Source: Channallabes apus (lineage: Eukaryota; Chordata; Actinopteri; Siluriformes; Clariidae). From it: a stretch of DNA of 64,000 nt. The translations under genes and the position numbers were made by a program. This document shows, one piece after another, positions 30,641 through 41,697 of the stretch. The notes under the pieces are model-generated. The model was given only the letters and a program-made list of their open reading frames with translations, ran no database searches and had not been told where the DNA came from. The stretch's first letter is position 1, and the number at the start of each line of letters is the position of its first letter. The stretch covers positions 17,879,651 to 17,943,650 of the forward strand of contig CM060113.1 of the NCBI GenBank assembly GCA_030522415.1. The letters run 5' to 3'.

Positions 30641-31785
30641 TAAGTTGCTTTAAAGTTAGAGTTGTTTTGGTTTAAGCATCTGATTGCAGTCAACAGTGGT
30701 GATAGTTCCACTAGTTTTAAAATCATTGTGTCTCAAACTGTCTTAAACCTGAATGTATGTTGCTTGTAAGTTACTGTATAAGCAAGTATTTAAGAAAAAA
30801 AAGAATTTGCTTATGACCAACCAATCCGGCCGGACCTTTGACCTTGAATAGAAATCAGATTCGGACCTTCAAATATTAAATTTGAGAACCCCTTCTTTTT
30901 ATGCGATAAAGTTGAGCATAAGTAGTGGAGTGGCCAATTCGAATAACAGCTGAATTGCATCCTCTAGCTGTCTACTATGCATCATACTGTATTTGTATAC
31001 TGTATTTATGGATGAGGCAAGGCTTGGCAGAGTCAGCTACTGCCAACATGATGACGACGACCAGAGTACCACATTTGAGCTTCAAAACTGCTCTACAGAA
31101 AACCTATCTATGACGACATTTGTCCATTTCTTTTTATACGGTCTATGGTTTTAAGGTCCCATGTGGTGAAGTCAAACTTCCTGTTTACTTGATTAAAGAT
31201 CTAATTGAAAATAGAACCGAACACATAAGTTAAATGATGCTAATGATAGAAGAAAGTGTGTCTTTCATGATAATTTTTTTGTGTACACCAAAGTTGGTTT
31301 TCAAATTATTAAAACTAAAAGTACTATATATGGCAATATAAGGAAATATATACAATATAGCATAGGGATGTACCTTATACTTTTATTTCCTGTATGCACC
31401 ACAAAATTAGGCAGGCCAGTCACACAGTCTCACAGAAAGGTTAACAATATAAAATACAGCACTTGTTTTTTCAATTATGTTAAGTTCAGATAGACAGTAG
31501 ATAGATGCATATCATGATATTCGACTAAAAACTATTTTATCCTGCTCATACTGGGAAAATATGAAAAATTAACTTGTAGTAGTTCATTCTTTTGGGCTGT
31601 AAACTTCAATTTAAATGTGTGTACTATGAATGTGAACTTTGAGGTAGCGCTTGTAAAGTGTGAACCTGCACAACACTGTGTATAAACTCTCGTTTTCTGT
31701 CTTGTCATTACTAGACAAGGAATATAATGACAACCATTGTGAGTGTGTTTGACTGTGACTTCCCTTCATAATCATATCAAAGCAC
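30641..31785. other. No gene found; repeat-like pieces
   Basis: A stretch at 31080-31170 (TTTTTATACGGTCTATGGTT and neighbours) looks like a dispersed fish repeat. No host coding sequence was recognised. Confidence 0.4.
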
Positions 31786-31789
31786 AGAG

Positions 31790-32035
31790 GACAGTTGTTT
31801 ATTTGCCCTCCAAACTCCAATCTAAGTCCAATCAGGTATCCTTGGAGTGTGCTGAACAAACTAGTCTGACCCATGGATGCCCCACCTTGCAATTTCCAGC
31901 ACTTAAAGGATCTGCTACTATGTCCTTGTGCCAGACACCACAGCAAACACAAGACAGAGGTATTGTCCAGTCATGCCTTGAGGGGATAGAGCTGTTTTGG
32001 GGACCCAAGGGGAAGCTAAAACCTAAGTGGTTTAA
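31790..32035 (+). mobile_element. Tc1 transposase 3' relic
   Basis: The order GTGCTGAACAAACTAGTCTG, cccatggatgccccaccttg, GCCAGACACCACAGCAAACA and tgccttgaggggatagagct matches the region from the catalytic Glu to the C-terminus of a fish Tc1-type gene. The frame is lost. Confidence 0.5.
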
Positions 32036-32039
32036 TGGT

Positions 32040-33055
32040 AAATACTGTTAGAATATTATACACTTGCAAGAATAAACATAGGCATGCAAATGTGTGTTTT
32101 CCATGCCTTCCTAGTGTTCATTGAAAATGTGTCCCACAGCAAGGCTGATCGTATCCAGAAATTTTCTGAATTCAGCTTGGAGTCAATAGTTAAAATGTTT
32201 TTTTGTTGTTGTTTTTGTTTTTTTATGGACATGACTCTTGACATTTGTTATCCTTGTTGGTTCTGGTGCAATCCATATTATATTACATTAATTAGAGATA
32301 AATTATACATTGTCTCCCATTCTGATCCATGTCCATCTTTCTTTCTCCTGATTATATTAGTTACTGTTATGCAGACTTTTGGGTATGTTCCCTACAACCT
32401 GTTTTTGTTCTTTCAGCTTCTTATTAGGGGTTGTCTCACTGGATCATCTGATTGACACATTTCTTTGTGACAGGCCTTATGCCTGATGTCTTTCCTGGTG
32501 CAACCCTTTTTTTATCCAGGCTTAGGACTGCCACTGAGAGTGCACTGCAATGCCGGTGTCTGTTTACGAGTCATTGGCTGGGACAAAAGCCCTAGTTTCC
32601 ACCTGTGTGGCAAGAAACCTACAAGTAAACTGTACATGCGCACATGAATATTGAAGTGATGCATGCGCATTGTGCATGGGAGACGTTCAACGACCTTGCT
32701 TGTTAAAATTCATTTGAAAATTTAGCTTGTCTTGCAAAACGACTGCAGACTACGTTACTCGCAATCCAAAGTTTTTTAGGTTAGGTTATTTGTTATCAGG
32801 TTATTTGTTAGGCGCATTTGAGCAGGGCCGGTGTTCCAGACCAGACCATATGGGGGGAGAGGTGGGGTGCGCGCGGTCAGATCATGCAACGGGGAGTTTG
32901 CGCGTGCTGCAGCCTGTGAAATCTAATACCGTATTATGTAGTGTCCCGTTTTAGGCGGATTTTTCCGCAAATGCAGATCATTTTATCAACTTATGAATTC
33001 ATTTTGTGAGTATATTAACATGTGCTTTCTCAACTTTTCAAATTTTTTATTTTAT
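32040..33055. other. No gene found
   Basis: No coding sequence or element ends recognised. A (TTTTA)n run lies at 33047-33068, next to the damaged left side of the Harbinger copy. Confidence 0.4.
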
Positions 33056-33059
33056 TTTA

Positions 33060-33977
33060 TTTTATTTAGAACTGGCCCTGTTTGAGCATCACATTATTTG
33101 CACATTTATTGAATGGAAATGTTTCCGATTCACGTATGCAAATTCGACTTCAGATGGCGCCTTTATAGCAATGTGCGTGCAGTCGATGGCTCCGATTACA
33201 TTAGGAAAACCGGCGATCGCTGCAAATTGCGCTTTAATGTTTGGGTGGTCAACTGCATGGTATGGAAACCTTATATACCTGCTAGACATGCGGATGATCC
33301 CGTCCCATACAGCTGGCACTGCACGGCTCAAAGACGACTGGCTTAACCCCGAGCCGTCTGCCAGTTCCCTTTGGAAAGAACAAGTTGCCAGGAAACCAAG
33401 CGTTGTCAGCACCTGTAAGGGAACGGGTAATGCGTGGCTCCTCGCTGTCTCTCTTTCCAAATTTGGCCCCATCTCAGCACAGAGCTCCAAGAGGATAGCT
33501 CTTGGAAATCTGAAATGGCTAATAAGCCAGTCATCATCATGGGCCAGAAATCACTGTGATCCCTAAAAATGCGTTCCCTTCGGATTCAGCCACTGACAAT
33601 GTCCTTTAATAAGGCCAACACTGCCATTGCCATAGACTAAGGGTTGTATACATTTGCAAATGCTTTTATATGTTCTAAATAACATAATTGGTATTAAAAA
33701 AAATAGTGTCAATTAACCCATTTTATTAATTATAAATGAATAGCAATATTTTTCACGTGTTTGTGCGATACTTTGTAGTGTGCAATTTAACATAATTGCC
33801 TCTAGGAGTCGCCAACGGAAATAAAACAAACACACACAAGAAATACACATACGCCAGACATGAAGTTGCCGTGGAAGAACGCACATTCTCACGTTAATTT
33901 CACTGTTAGTAAATACGACCGTGAAAACTGGCGTAAGCAAAGTTTTTGTGCGTACGCAACGTTGATACATGAGGCCC
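33060..33977 (-). mobile_element. PIF/Harbinger copy 2, antisense, truncated
   Basis: The right end TACATGAGGCCC at 33966-33977 is the same terminus as in copy 1 (22134-23407), and the neighbouring sequence (cgtaagcaaagtttttgtgcg) matches copy 1 closely. The other terminus and the Myb gene are missing. Confidence 0.8.
33089..33590 (-). pseudogene. Harbinger nuclease, copy 2, partial
   Basis: Minus-strand reading gives ELCAEMGPNLERETARSHAL, QRELADGSGLSQSSLSRAV, YIRFPYHAVDHPNIKAQFAA, NVIGAIDCTHIAIKAPSEVE and NRKHFHSINVQ. It contains about 13 residues (RFPYHAVDHPN region) absent from copy 1, so copy 1 has a deletion there. It also ends early in the DDE core. Confidence 0.85.
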
Positions 33978-35011
33978 CTGATGAGGTTAGTCAATATAAA
34001 TAATTTTTTCCTTTATTTTCGTCATTTAATTGTTGTCGACAAGACATATTACTCAGAGACGAAACACGGACAGGTTGTGAAGACAAGCTCTTAAACGGAG
34101 CAGCTCTGCCTCCACATTTGGAACTAAATAAATGTTTTATTGGCTTAAAATTGTGTCTGTTTACTAAATTAGTGCCACTTCAAAGGTTAATAAACTGTAC
34201 TCCTCCTCCTTATTGTGGTGTTTTACGAACCATATTTGTCCTTATCAGGCAATGTGTTTTTAGTTTTCATGCACTTTTAGTAAAACTACAGAAAAACAAC
34301 TATAAGTTCAAAACATTCTAAATGACTAATTCTGTACCTTTTTTTTGGTCTTGTTTGGTCCAATACAAAGTTAATAGTATTCCAAAAATATTAAAATTAC
34401 ATAAAAAATTTTATGAACAGCTTGTGGTGCTATATTATTTTAAATAATTGTCATTTGACTTTGATTATGGGTTTAATACGGTTAAGGCTAGAAGGAATAC
34501 AGCTCTAGCTATTGGGCATGTGCACATAAATCTAACGTTATTTTTCTCTCACTGTACTGTACAACAATAAAACTTTCTGTATTACAGAAGGGTTTAGGCT
34601 TAGATGTATAACAATTCATTTCATTATTAGTTTCCAGTCAGAGCTATATCCAGGGACGTTTCTAGGATTTTCAGTTAAGGGGGGCTCAGCCCCCATAGAT
34701 GTTTAACACATATTTGGTTAGTTCAGAATCAGTACTCAAATCAGTCTTCTTGATCACACACGCTGTTTACCGTATAAACCTTTTTCTATGTACAGGTACA
34801 ATCAGAAAAATGTAACCAGAAAACAGCATATAACTTTAAACTTACATTGATTAGCAATATAAACAACACACCTATGAGGCTGGACAATGGAATAAACGAT
34901 GTGGGTGCCAATAATGTCAAACATTTATCTGTGAATTCTTTGACAATACTGCTGCTTTTTGTTGGAAACTAGCAGACATAAAAATATGAAAGATAGTTTC
35001 TGATGCAATGA
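33978..35011. other. No gene found
   Basis: AT-rich sequence. GGGACGTTTCTAGGATTTTC at 34654 followed by GGGGGGCTCAGCCCCC is a phrase typical of a dispersed fish repeat end. Confidence 0.4.
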
Positions 35012-35165
35012 CTTCAAACTAGGGCTGCAACAACTAATCGATATTATCGATAATGAAATTCGTTGTCAATGAATGCCGTTATCGATTAGTTGGGCTGCCC
35101 ACGTTATTGAGGAGCGCGACCACAAGATGCACAAATACACAAACAGATACACAGTCGCTCGCGCA

Positions 35166-35297
35166 ATGGAGTTTACAGGAAAAAGCGCGCGCTCCAAGTC
35201 CTCCAAGGTATGGGAGCAGTTTACATTAAACGCCTCTTATCGGGTGTTAAAATCGAGTGGTTTTCTGGTGTTTGTAGTGTCCGGTGAGCGCGGATGA
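35166..35297 (+). pseudogene. BED-finger start of a hAT transposase
   Basis: MEFTGKSARSKSSKVWEQFT resembles the start of a BED zinc finger (SKVWEHF in ZBED-like transposases). The zinc-binding cysteines are not reached before the frame closes, and I see no transposase core downstream. Confidence 0.5.
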
Positions 35298-36969
35298 AGT
35301 GCCGAGGGTTTTCTACACATAGGAGTCAGTGAGAGTTCACACGGGCTTTGGTGACGTGCGTTTGTCCGGCTGCGCGGTTATACGGTGTAAAAAAAAGTTG
35401 CACGCAGCTTACTGGATCTACTGGATCTAATCTACTGGACTGATAAACTTGTAGGCGAACCCTATTATTGTAACAGGTAGACTACCAGATGCAATATAAA
35501 TGAATAAAAAAAATAACCCTTAACAACTCACTAGGAATACACCATTTATACTACCAAACCAATGACAAATAGAAAATTGGCTTTTTAAAAGAGATAATAA
35601 GAGACACATTCACATGTTGAAATTTTACATTTTATGTATTTTCAGTGCTCAACTCTAGTATACCAAATGTATCAGAAACACAAACATAAATAAACTTAAC
35701 AAAACCTATGACAGCGTAAGTAACAGATAATGTTTACTCAATTATGGCATTATGTGGAACAGACCAGTAAGAGTAAACAGTAAGTAATTAGCACTACTAG
35801 TGATTTCACTGTCTCCTTCATCTTTCCCTGAATCCTTCTCTCTCACTCTGCACATCTAGTTGCTCTGCAATATGAAATAAGCGTGTTCAATAATCTGTAT
35901 TTATAATTGTGCAGCCATCAGTTGTATGTCCCCAAAATCACAGTCCTACTACTGATCTTATAAATCATAAAAAGCACATGTTGTTTAAATAGTATAGCTG
36001 CTACCTGCATGTTTAGTTTTGCTTATCTTAAACTTTACCTGAAGGTTCCTGCTCTGACTCTAACGCTGAACTGTCCACCACCTCTACTGTAGCTCAACAG
36101 CAGGAGCATTTGCAGCACTAGTGCTACTGCTGCTTCCTTCCTCACCTTTTCTAAATAAATAAATAAACATACAAACATTGTAGGCTGCATATTGTAGACT
36201 AGAAATTAAAAATCAAAATAACTAATACTGTATTCTTTTCCATACCATCTACTTGATTTATTATTTTAAACAATTTGACCCACTAACACTATTCTGTCTA
36301 CTTTTTATTCATTTTTATTTATTATATTAAAAATATGCTACATGTAGACGAAACGAGACTTGACACAGCACAGCAGCACTTACATATTGTTGCTCGTTTG
36401 TTGGTTTAATTTTAACTATTGTGATTATCTAAGTGATTTGGATGAAAGTGTTCGTCTGCCAAATTATTATAAATATAATAATTACATATTATAAATGTAA
36501 TCTTGACCGACCTGTTCCCTTACTGGCGAACATGGCTGGGATTTTGCAGCAGCTTGCTGCGTCTGCGGCCGGGGCTCTTTCCCTTTTTATACGCTCTCTC
36601 TCTCTCTCTCTCTCTCTGCTCCTCCTTTGCGTTTACGCTCCATTTTTTGAACGATTTAGTCAGGTATACCCTGTCTCTGGATATAGCCAGATATTAGGCA
36701 GTGCGTCGCTGACGTTGGGTCATGTGGGAGGTCATGTGGGACTGTAATTTTCCCTCCTGATCTTCTAATTTTCCCTTACCTTTCCATTGCCTGATTCGTA
36801 GATTGAGAGATCCGTCAATTAATTCGTAGTTGCACACCAGCCTATCACATGCCAGGCTGATCGTCTGCACAGCGGCAGCCGGCAGGCCAGAACGACCGTC
36901 AGGCCACCGGGAAATGTCCCGGTGCTCCCGATGGCCAGTCCGCCCCTGTTATATATACACACACAATCA

Positions 36970-37178
36970 ACTTGCCATCTGCAGTTATTGTTAAAAACAA
37001 AAATGTTGATTTACATAAAATAAGGTTTAAATGTCAAAATTAAAGATAATTAAACTCTATGTGGCTATTGCATTTTTTAAAGTTTACTTTTATACATAAA
37101 TAATACCCTGATTTATGGTTTTATATAGTTAAGCAAAACATCAAATTAAAGCATCTAGCTTTGATCCGGTTAATCGAG
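36970..37178 (+). repeat. Direct repeat, copy A, inside the hAT
   Basis: ATCTGCAGTTATTGTTAAAA and TTTTATATAGTTAAGCAAAA (with ACATCAAATTAAAGC) recur at 37587-37746 in the same order with small differences. The SINE and (TA)n lie between the two copies. Confidence 0.75.
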
Positions 37179-37179
37179 A

Positions 37180-37205
37180 TATATATATATATATATATAT
37201 ATATA
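37180..37205. repeat. (TA)n microsatellite
   Basis: About 12 TA units directly before the SINE; probably its insertion target. Confidence 0.9.
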
Positions 37206-37207
37206 AG

Positions 37208-37571
37208 GGCGGCACGGTGGTGTAGTGGTTAGCACTGTCGCCTTGCACCTCCAGGGTCCGGGTTCGATTCCCCGGCCAGGCTCGATTCCCGTCTCTGTGT
37301 GCATGGAATTTGCATGTTCTCCCCGTGCTTGGTGGGTTTCCTCCGGGTACTCCGGTTTCCTCCCACAGTCCAAAGATATGCAGGTTAGGCTAATTGGTGT
37401 TCCCAAATTGACCGTAGTGTGTGAATGTGCGTATGTGTGTGTGCCCTGCGATGGATTGGCACCCTGTCCAGGGTGTACCCCGCCTTGTGCCCGAAGCCTC
37501 CTGGGATAGGCTCCAGGTCCCCCGCGACCCTGAATAGAAGGATAAAGTGGTATAGAAGATGAATGAATGAA
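37208..37571 (+). mobile_element. tRNA-derived SINE, full length, copy 2
   Basis: Same family as 15514-15880: GGCGGCACGGTGGTGTAGTG, B box GGTTCGATTCC, body, and ATAGAAGATGAATGAATGAA tail. It is close to copy 1 throughout, with a shorter inner GT run. Confidence 0.88.
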
Positions 37572-37586
37572 TATATTATGTATGTA

Positions 37587-37746
37587 TGTAGATGGCAAGT
37601 TGACCGTGTTTATTTATATATAAAAACAGCAAAAAACCATCTGCAATTATTGTTAAAAACAAAACAAATGTTGGTATGGTTTTATATATAATTATAAGCA
37701 AAACATCAAATTAAAGAAGCGCTTAGCTTTTATCCGATTAACCGAT
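37587..37746 (+). repeat. Direct repeat, copy B, inside the hAT
   Basis: Second copy of the segment at 36970-37178; runs into the right subterminal region (CCGATTAACCGATTAATCGA). Confidence 0.75.
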
Positions 37747-38091
37747 TAATCGAAACAATAATCGGCCAACTAACCGATTATCAAAATAATCATTAGTTCC
37801 AGCCCTACTTCAAACAATGTTGGGAACACAGTATTAATGTGCCTGAGAGGCTGCGCTTTCAGAGAACTGAACTGTAGAACTGAACAGAGAACTGGAGATG
37901 GAAGGTTTTTCAAGTGGGAATAGAACTCTTTTTTTTTTCATGTGACTTGAAAAACCTTCCATCTACAGTTAAATATAAATATTAAAACTTTGATCATCAT
38001 GTTATCTAGTTTAATTGAGTGTTTTAGCTACATAAACAAGATAGTAGGTTCTCTATTCAACCCCTTAAAATTTAATAGCTACTAGGCTATG

Positions 38092-38151
38092 ACCATTATG
38101 ACCATTGTTAAAAGCGCTATATAAATAAAATTGAATTGAATTGAATTGAAT
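38092..38151 (+). mobile_element. L2-like LINE tail fragment
   Basis: GACCATTATGACCATTGTTA then AAAGCGCTATATAAATAAAA and ATTGAATTGAATTGAATTGA is only the extreme 3' tail of the LINE family at 2241 and 21660. Confidence 0.75.
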
Positions 38152-38256
38152 ATTTATTCAAATTCATTAATATAGACCCGTGGTTTTCAAAGTGTGGGGC
38201 GCGCCCCACTAGTGGGGAATACAGACATGACAGGTGGGGCGCAATGGGAGGAAATT

Positions 38257-38405
38257 CATTCATTCATTCATTTTCTATACCGCTTAATCCTGTGTTCAGG
38301 GTCGCGGGGGACCTGGAGCCTATCCCAGGAGACTTCGGGCACTAGGCGGGGTACACCCTGGACAGGGTGCCAATCCATCGCAGGGCACACACACATACAC
38401 ACACT
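38257..38405 (-). mobile_element. SINE, 5'-truncated, antisense, with 12-bp duplication
   Basis: The complement of the 3' part of the mermaid-like SINE: CATTCATTCATTTTCTATAC, then tggagcctatcccaggagac and GGGTGCCAATCCATCGCAGG. Perfect target duplication TGGGAGGAAATT at 38245-38256 and 38406-38417. The related hAT copy at 43096 has this site empty, which proves the insertion. Confidence 0.92.
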
Positions 38406-39223
38406 TGGGAGGAAATTAGTGGAAAATAATATGAAAGTACCTATTCTAATTCATGCTTTTCTTTATTGACAATGAAGAGTGTACTCTCAAAACTAAACAA
38501 CCACACACAAAGAAATGGATCATTAATACAAGTAAATTAAAATAACATCAACGGGCCGGGAGAAAAAGTGGAACTATAGTGCAACAATAGCGGTTTAACG
38601 TCGGCATGTTAATTGCAGAGGAACAATATAAGGAAACTTTCGGTATTATATATGTAATCATTATTTATTCCAATGTGTATGCTGATGTTTCTGTATTTTT
38701 GTTAAAAAATGTATATTTTATCGGGCAGTACTAGTCTGGCATTTCTAGTTTCCAGTGTGGCAACAAAGTTGCTTTTTGATCCTTCAGGCGCTGAACAGAA
38801 GGGAAGATCCATATCGTTCTACGCTTTGTGTTGGTGTGCGGCATTTTGCGATGATCCCTAAATCATTGTTGCGCTGTAGAGAATAACGATGTTTAAGCTT
38901 TCAAACGTATAATTTAGGTGCTTAATCGAGAAAAAAGGCGGTGTAGCTTAAAGACAATGCAAAGAGGAAATGTATGTATCTTATTTGCGGGTTTATTTAC
39001 GCAGCTATTGAAGCCGGAGATGTGAATATGTGATTATAAAAATAACTTTACCGCGGACACAAACATGGTCAGTAGCGTACTGTATGTAGTGGGCATAATA
39101 ACCTCAATGGATACATTTGTTACATGGACCACAAAAAAACAGGTGATTCAGCACTATCAGCCTAATCAACCAAAAAGCCAGCCGAAAAGAAAATATGATG
39201 AAGCCTATCTTGAGCTTTGATTC

Positions 39224-39519
39224 ATGGTGGGGATGGTGGGGGCAGAGGAGAGACCCATGTGTGTCTTGTGTCTTAAACCGCTGGCAGCAGACAGTATGAG
39301 ACCCAACAAATTAGGAAGACACTTAGAGACAACACACTCCAGTCACGTTAATAAGCCACTCAACTTCTTTGAAAGAAAGCTGGCAGAATACAGACAGCAG
39401 GATAATCGCATGGTAAAATCAGAATCAGTGGACAGCAAAGCACAAATGGCTTCATTCAAAGTTGCATACAGAATTGACCAGTGCAAAAGAAACTACAAAC
39501 GATTGATGAGCAGCTAATA
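39224..39519 (+). pseudogene. SCAND3/ZBED5-like transposase N-terminal fragment
   Basis: Encodes GAEERPMCVLCLKPLAADSM, RPNKLGRHLETTHSSHVNKP, and DSKAQMASFKVAYRIDQCKR. The C-x2-C and H-x4-H residues form a BED-type finger. Transposases of this group are far longer; here a stop follows and no RNase H-like core is seen, so the element is an internally deleted copy. Confidence 0.8.
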
Positions 39520-39759
39520 AACATAGGGTCAATTATGCAAAGATAAGTGACAAAGTAAGCCTTTTATAACAATTGCACGTGTATTTTATCTGTTTTTAAC
39601 TTGGTGTTATTTGATCTTATTGGTTTAGAAATTGATACATCAATAAATAGTGAACTTGGCCGATTTCGTTTTCATTTTGTTGACAAATGGGGCTTGAAAA
39701 TTCGCCCACCCCCTTAAGTGGGGATTGACAGAAAATGTTTGAGAACCACTGATATAGAC

Positions 39760-40380
39760 AAACAATGTTTTAAAACAAAGCATATTTTTAATATAATTCT
39801 TTTTTTTGTTTCTATAAAAAAAGTTACTTTTTCTAAATCAAGGTGGCAAAAACCCTACTCTAAGGCTAATCAATGTATTTTACGATTTTGGACATTATTT
39901 AATACAATATTTATTACAAAAAAAGGATTTTTCTATCTCTGTAAATCACACTGTGGAAGCACTGTGAACTGTTTTATAGACAGTTAGTTTTTCCAATTAA
40001 AACAAATCCTTTGCTTATTTATTCAGCTTTCAGATGCGTACAAATCTCAGTTAAGTTTTTAAAAATGTACGCTTATGACTGGTTTGTGGTTCATGGTTAC
40101 ATACATTTACAAGCAAGACTTCCGCTGTTTAGTTCTCCCATTTCTGTCAATCCGTGACTATAAATTAAAATGTCAACCAATCGAGTTTATTTACAGCTTT
40201 TTTTTTTTAAATATATTGTTAATAAAATACATAAATGTGGAATATTCACAGCAAAAGTATCCACTATCCTTGTTATTAAATTAATAAATAGAAAAGGGTT
40301 GATGAACATCAGAATTGTTTATAAATACAAACATTTATGACACATGAATGAATTATGATGACACATTAATAAATTTCACT
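39760..40380. other. AT-rich stretch, no gene found
   Basis: No coding sequence recognised. It lies beyond the predicted poly(A) signal of the minus-strand candidate gene. Confidence 0.4.
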
Positions 40381-40388
40381 GTTATTTA

Positions 40389-40394
40389 TTTATT
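40389..40394 (-). terminator. Poly(A) signal of the candidate minus-strand gene
   Basis: Minus strand reads TATGAATAAATAAATAAC about 95 bases after the stop codon at 40487. This spacing fits a terminal exon. Confidence 0.45.
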
Positions 40395-40486
40395 CATACA
40401 GTTCACAGTTATTTCTGATAGAAATAATGGAGAAAGCAGGTATTTATAGATCTCTCTGTGGTCAAGCATTAATTCTCCCTCCCAAT

Positions 40487-40732
40487 CTAATAATGGCAGG
40501 TGAAACAGCAGTCTGGGTCCTCTGTGCCATCATAAAATCCTCTGAGGCAAACACGTTTCCCATTTACGTAATAACCGAAGCAGGTCTTAAATAACCTTTT
40601 ACACATTTTGCATTCTTTAATTTCAAAAGGCACTCGTAATTCAGCCCTTGACGTTTCACTCCATTTTTCCCAGTTCACAACATCTGGGGTCCGTTCTTCG
40701 TACATCGCTAGACACATGATGAACTGACACAT
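40487..40732 (-). CDS. Candidate terminal exon, cysteine-rich protein, unidentified
   Basis: Not recognised. The frame is open for 81 residues on the minus strand, with an ordinary protein composition: DVVNWEKWSETSRAELRVPF, then KECKMCKRLFKTCFGYYVNG and DGTEDPDCCFTCHY before TAG. Seven cysteines are clustered as C-x2-C, C, C and CC-x2-C, suggesting disulphides or a zinc site. The start at 40732 directly follows a possible acceptor ATCTCATCTTAG. Codons before about 40684 lie inside a MITE, so either the true exon starts near 40683 or MITE sequence has been taken into the exon. Possible upstream exons are at 45218-45259 and 47363-47419. Confidence 0.45.
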   Translation of the reverse strand: MCQFIMCLAMYEERTPDVVNWEKWSETSRAELRVPFEIKECKMCKRLFKTCFGYYVNGKRVCLRGFYDGTEDPDCCFTCHY

Positions 40733-41697
40733 CTAAGATGAGATCATCGTGCTAATTACGATCTGGCTAAGTTGGTTCTTCGAGCACACCTGTTGTTGAT
40801 GATTAGTATAGCTGGATTGAGTGGTCTAGGATTATTGCGCGTTCGTGCGTTGGTTTAAAAGGCGATATGCATCGACACTCATCACAACCCCTTCGACTGG
40901 TTGACGAAATGACAAAAAAGCGGCTAAATTTTTTTTTGTAACAGGTGTTCTGCACTGAAATGCCCCCCTGCCATGGATTACCCCCTCTACATAATCGCTA
41001 TAGAATATTATATTAGAACATAAATTCATAGGTTAATGCTTTACAAATTACATGACAATAAAATAAAATAAGCAATATGAGAATAAGTGTTGTATATGAA
41101 AAAATAGAAATGTTAATATTTATTTCAAATACAACATGTATACTTTTATATTGTTTCTTTTATAATAAAATTAGTTTCGTCCAATTTTTCATTATAAAAA
41201 TATAAATTTTTATTATAAATAAATATTTATTTGCATATTAACGACAAACCCCTAAAAATCTTTTTTTTACAAAATAAACATTATACAAGAATTTGTATTA
41301 ATGGTCTTGACGGCTGTCTCGTGCCTAGGGTTTATTATAATAGTAATATCATATTTGATAATAATAAACCTATGAATTTATGTTCTAATATAATATTTGA
41401 TAGCGATTATGTGCAAGATACTTTTCTTTTCCCACATGAGTCAGTCCGCGTCAGCGCTCTTTAACCAATCAGATGTGACCTCGCCATTTCAACCAATCAT
41501 AACCCGGCAGGAGCGCAGCCTAAATCCTGTTTACATGAAATAAACCTGCCTCTGAGCAGGTTCAAGCTTACGGACATGTTGCTATGACAGCAAATGCGAG
41601 AAGCGCATCGAAGAACGAAACAATCCAAGATCAGGACAAATCCACAACAATCAAATCCAGCTAACCGAGTTAGCGACGCACAAAGAACAGACCCCTG
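40684..41697. mobile_element. MITE with 24-bp terminal repeats, foldback type
   Basis: Left end GGGGTCCGTTCTTCGTACAT plus CGCT at 40686-40709; the complement of the right end (41674-41697) gives GGGGTCTGTTCTTTGTGCGT plus CGCT, four mismatches in 24. Further inverted matches lie inside: CATAATCGCTATAGAATATT near 40989 pairs with 41390-41411, and AACATAAATTCATAGGTT near 41018 pairs with 41366-41385. No transposase is visible. The target duplication is unclear. Confidence 0.7.

Larger units (their letters stand above)
35020..37807 (+). mobile_element. hAT transposon (TAGGGCTGCAAC type), decayed
   Basis: Ends TAGGGCTGCAACAACTAATC and AATCATTAGTTCCAGCCCTA, flanked by a perfect 8-bp duplication CTTCAAAC at 35012-35019 and 37808-37815. 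Repeats of ATCGATTA-type sequence near both ends are typical subterminal motifs. An N-terminal transposase fragment is at 35166-35250. It holds a SINE, a (TA)n run and an internal duplication. Confidence 0.88.
38178..39751 (+). mobile_element. hAT element (SCAND3/ZBED5-like), copy 1
   Basis: Ends CCGTGGTTTTCAAAGTGTGG and TGTTTGAGAACCACTG, flanked by ATATAGAC at 38170-38177 and 39752-39759 (perfect 8-bp duplication). The inner sequence matches the inverted copy at 43096-45039. A truncated SINE is inserted at 38257-38405. Confidence 0.9.
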
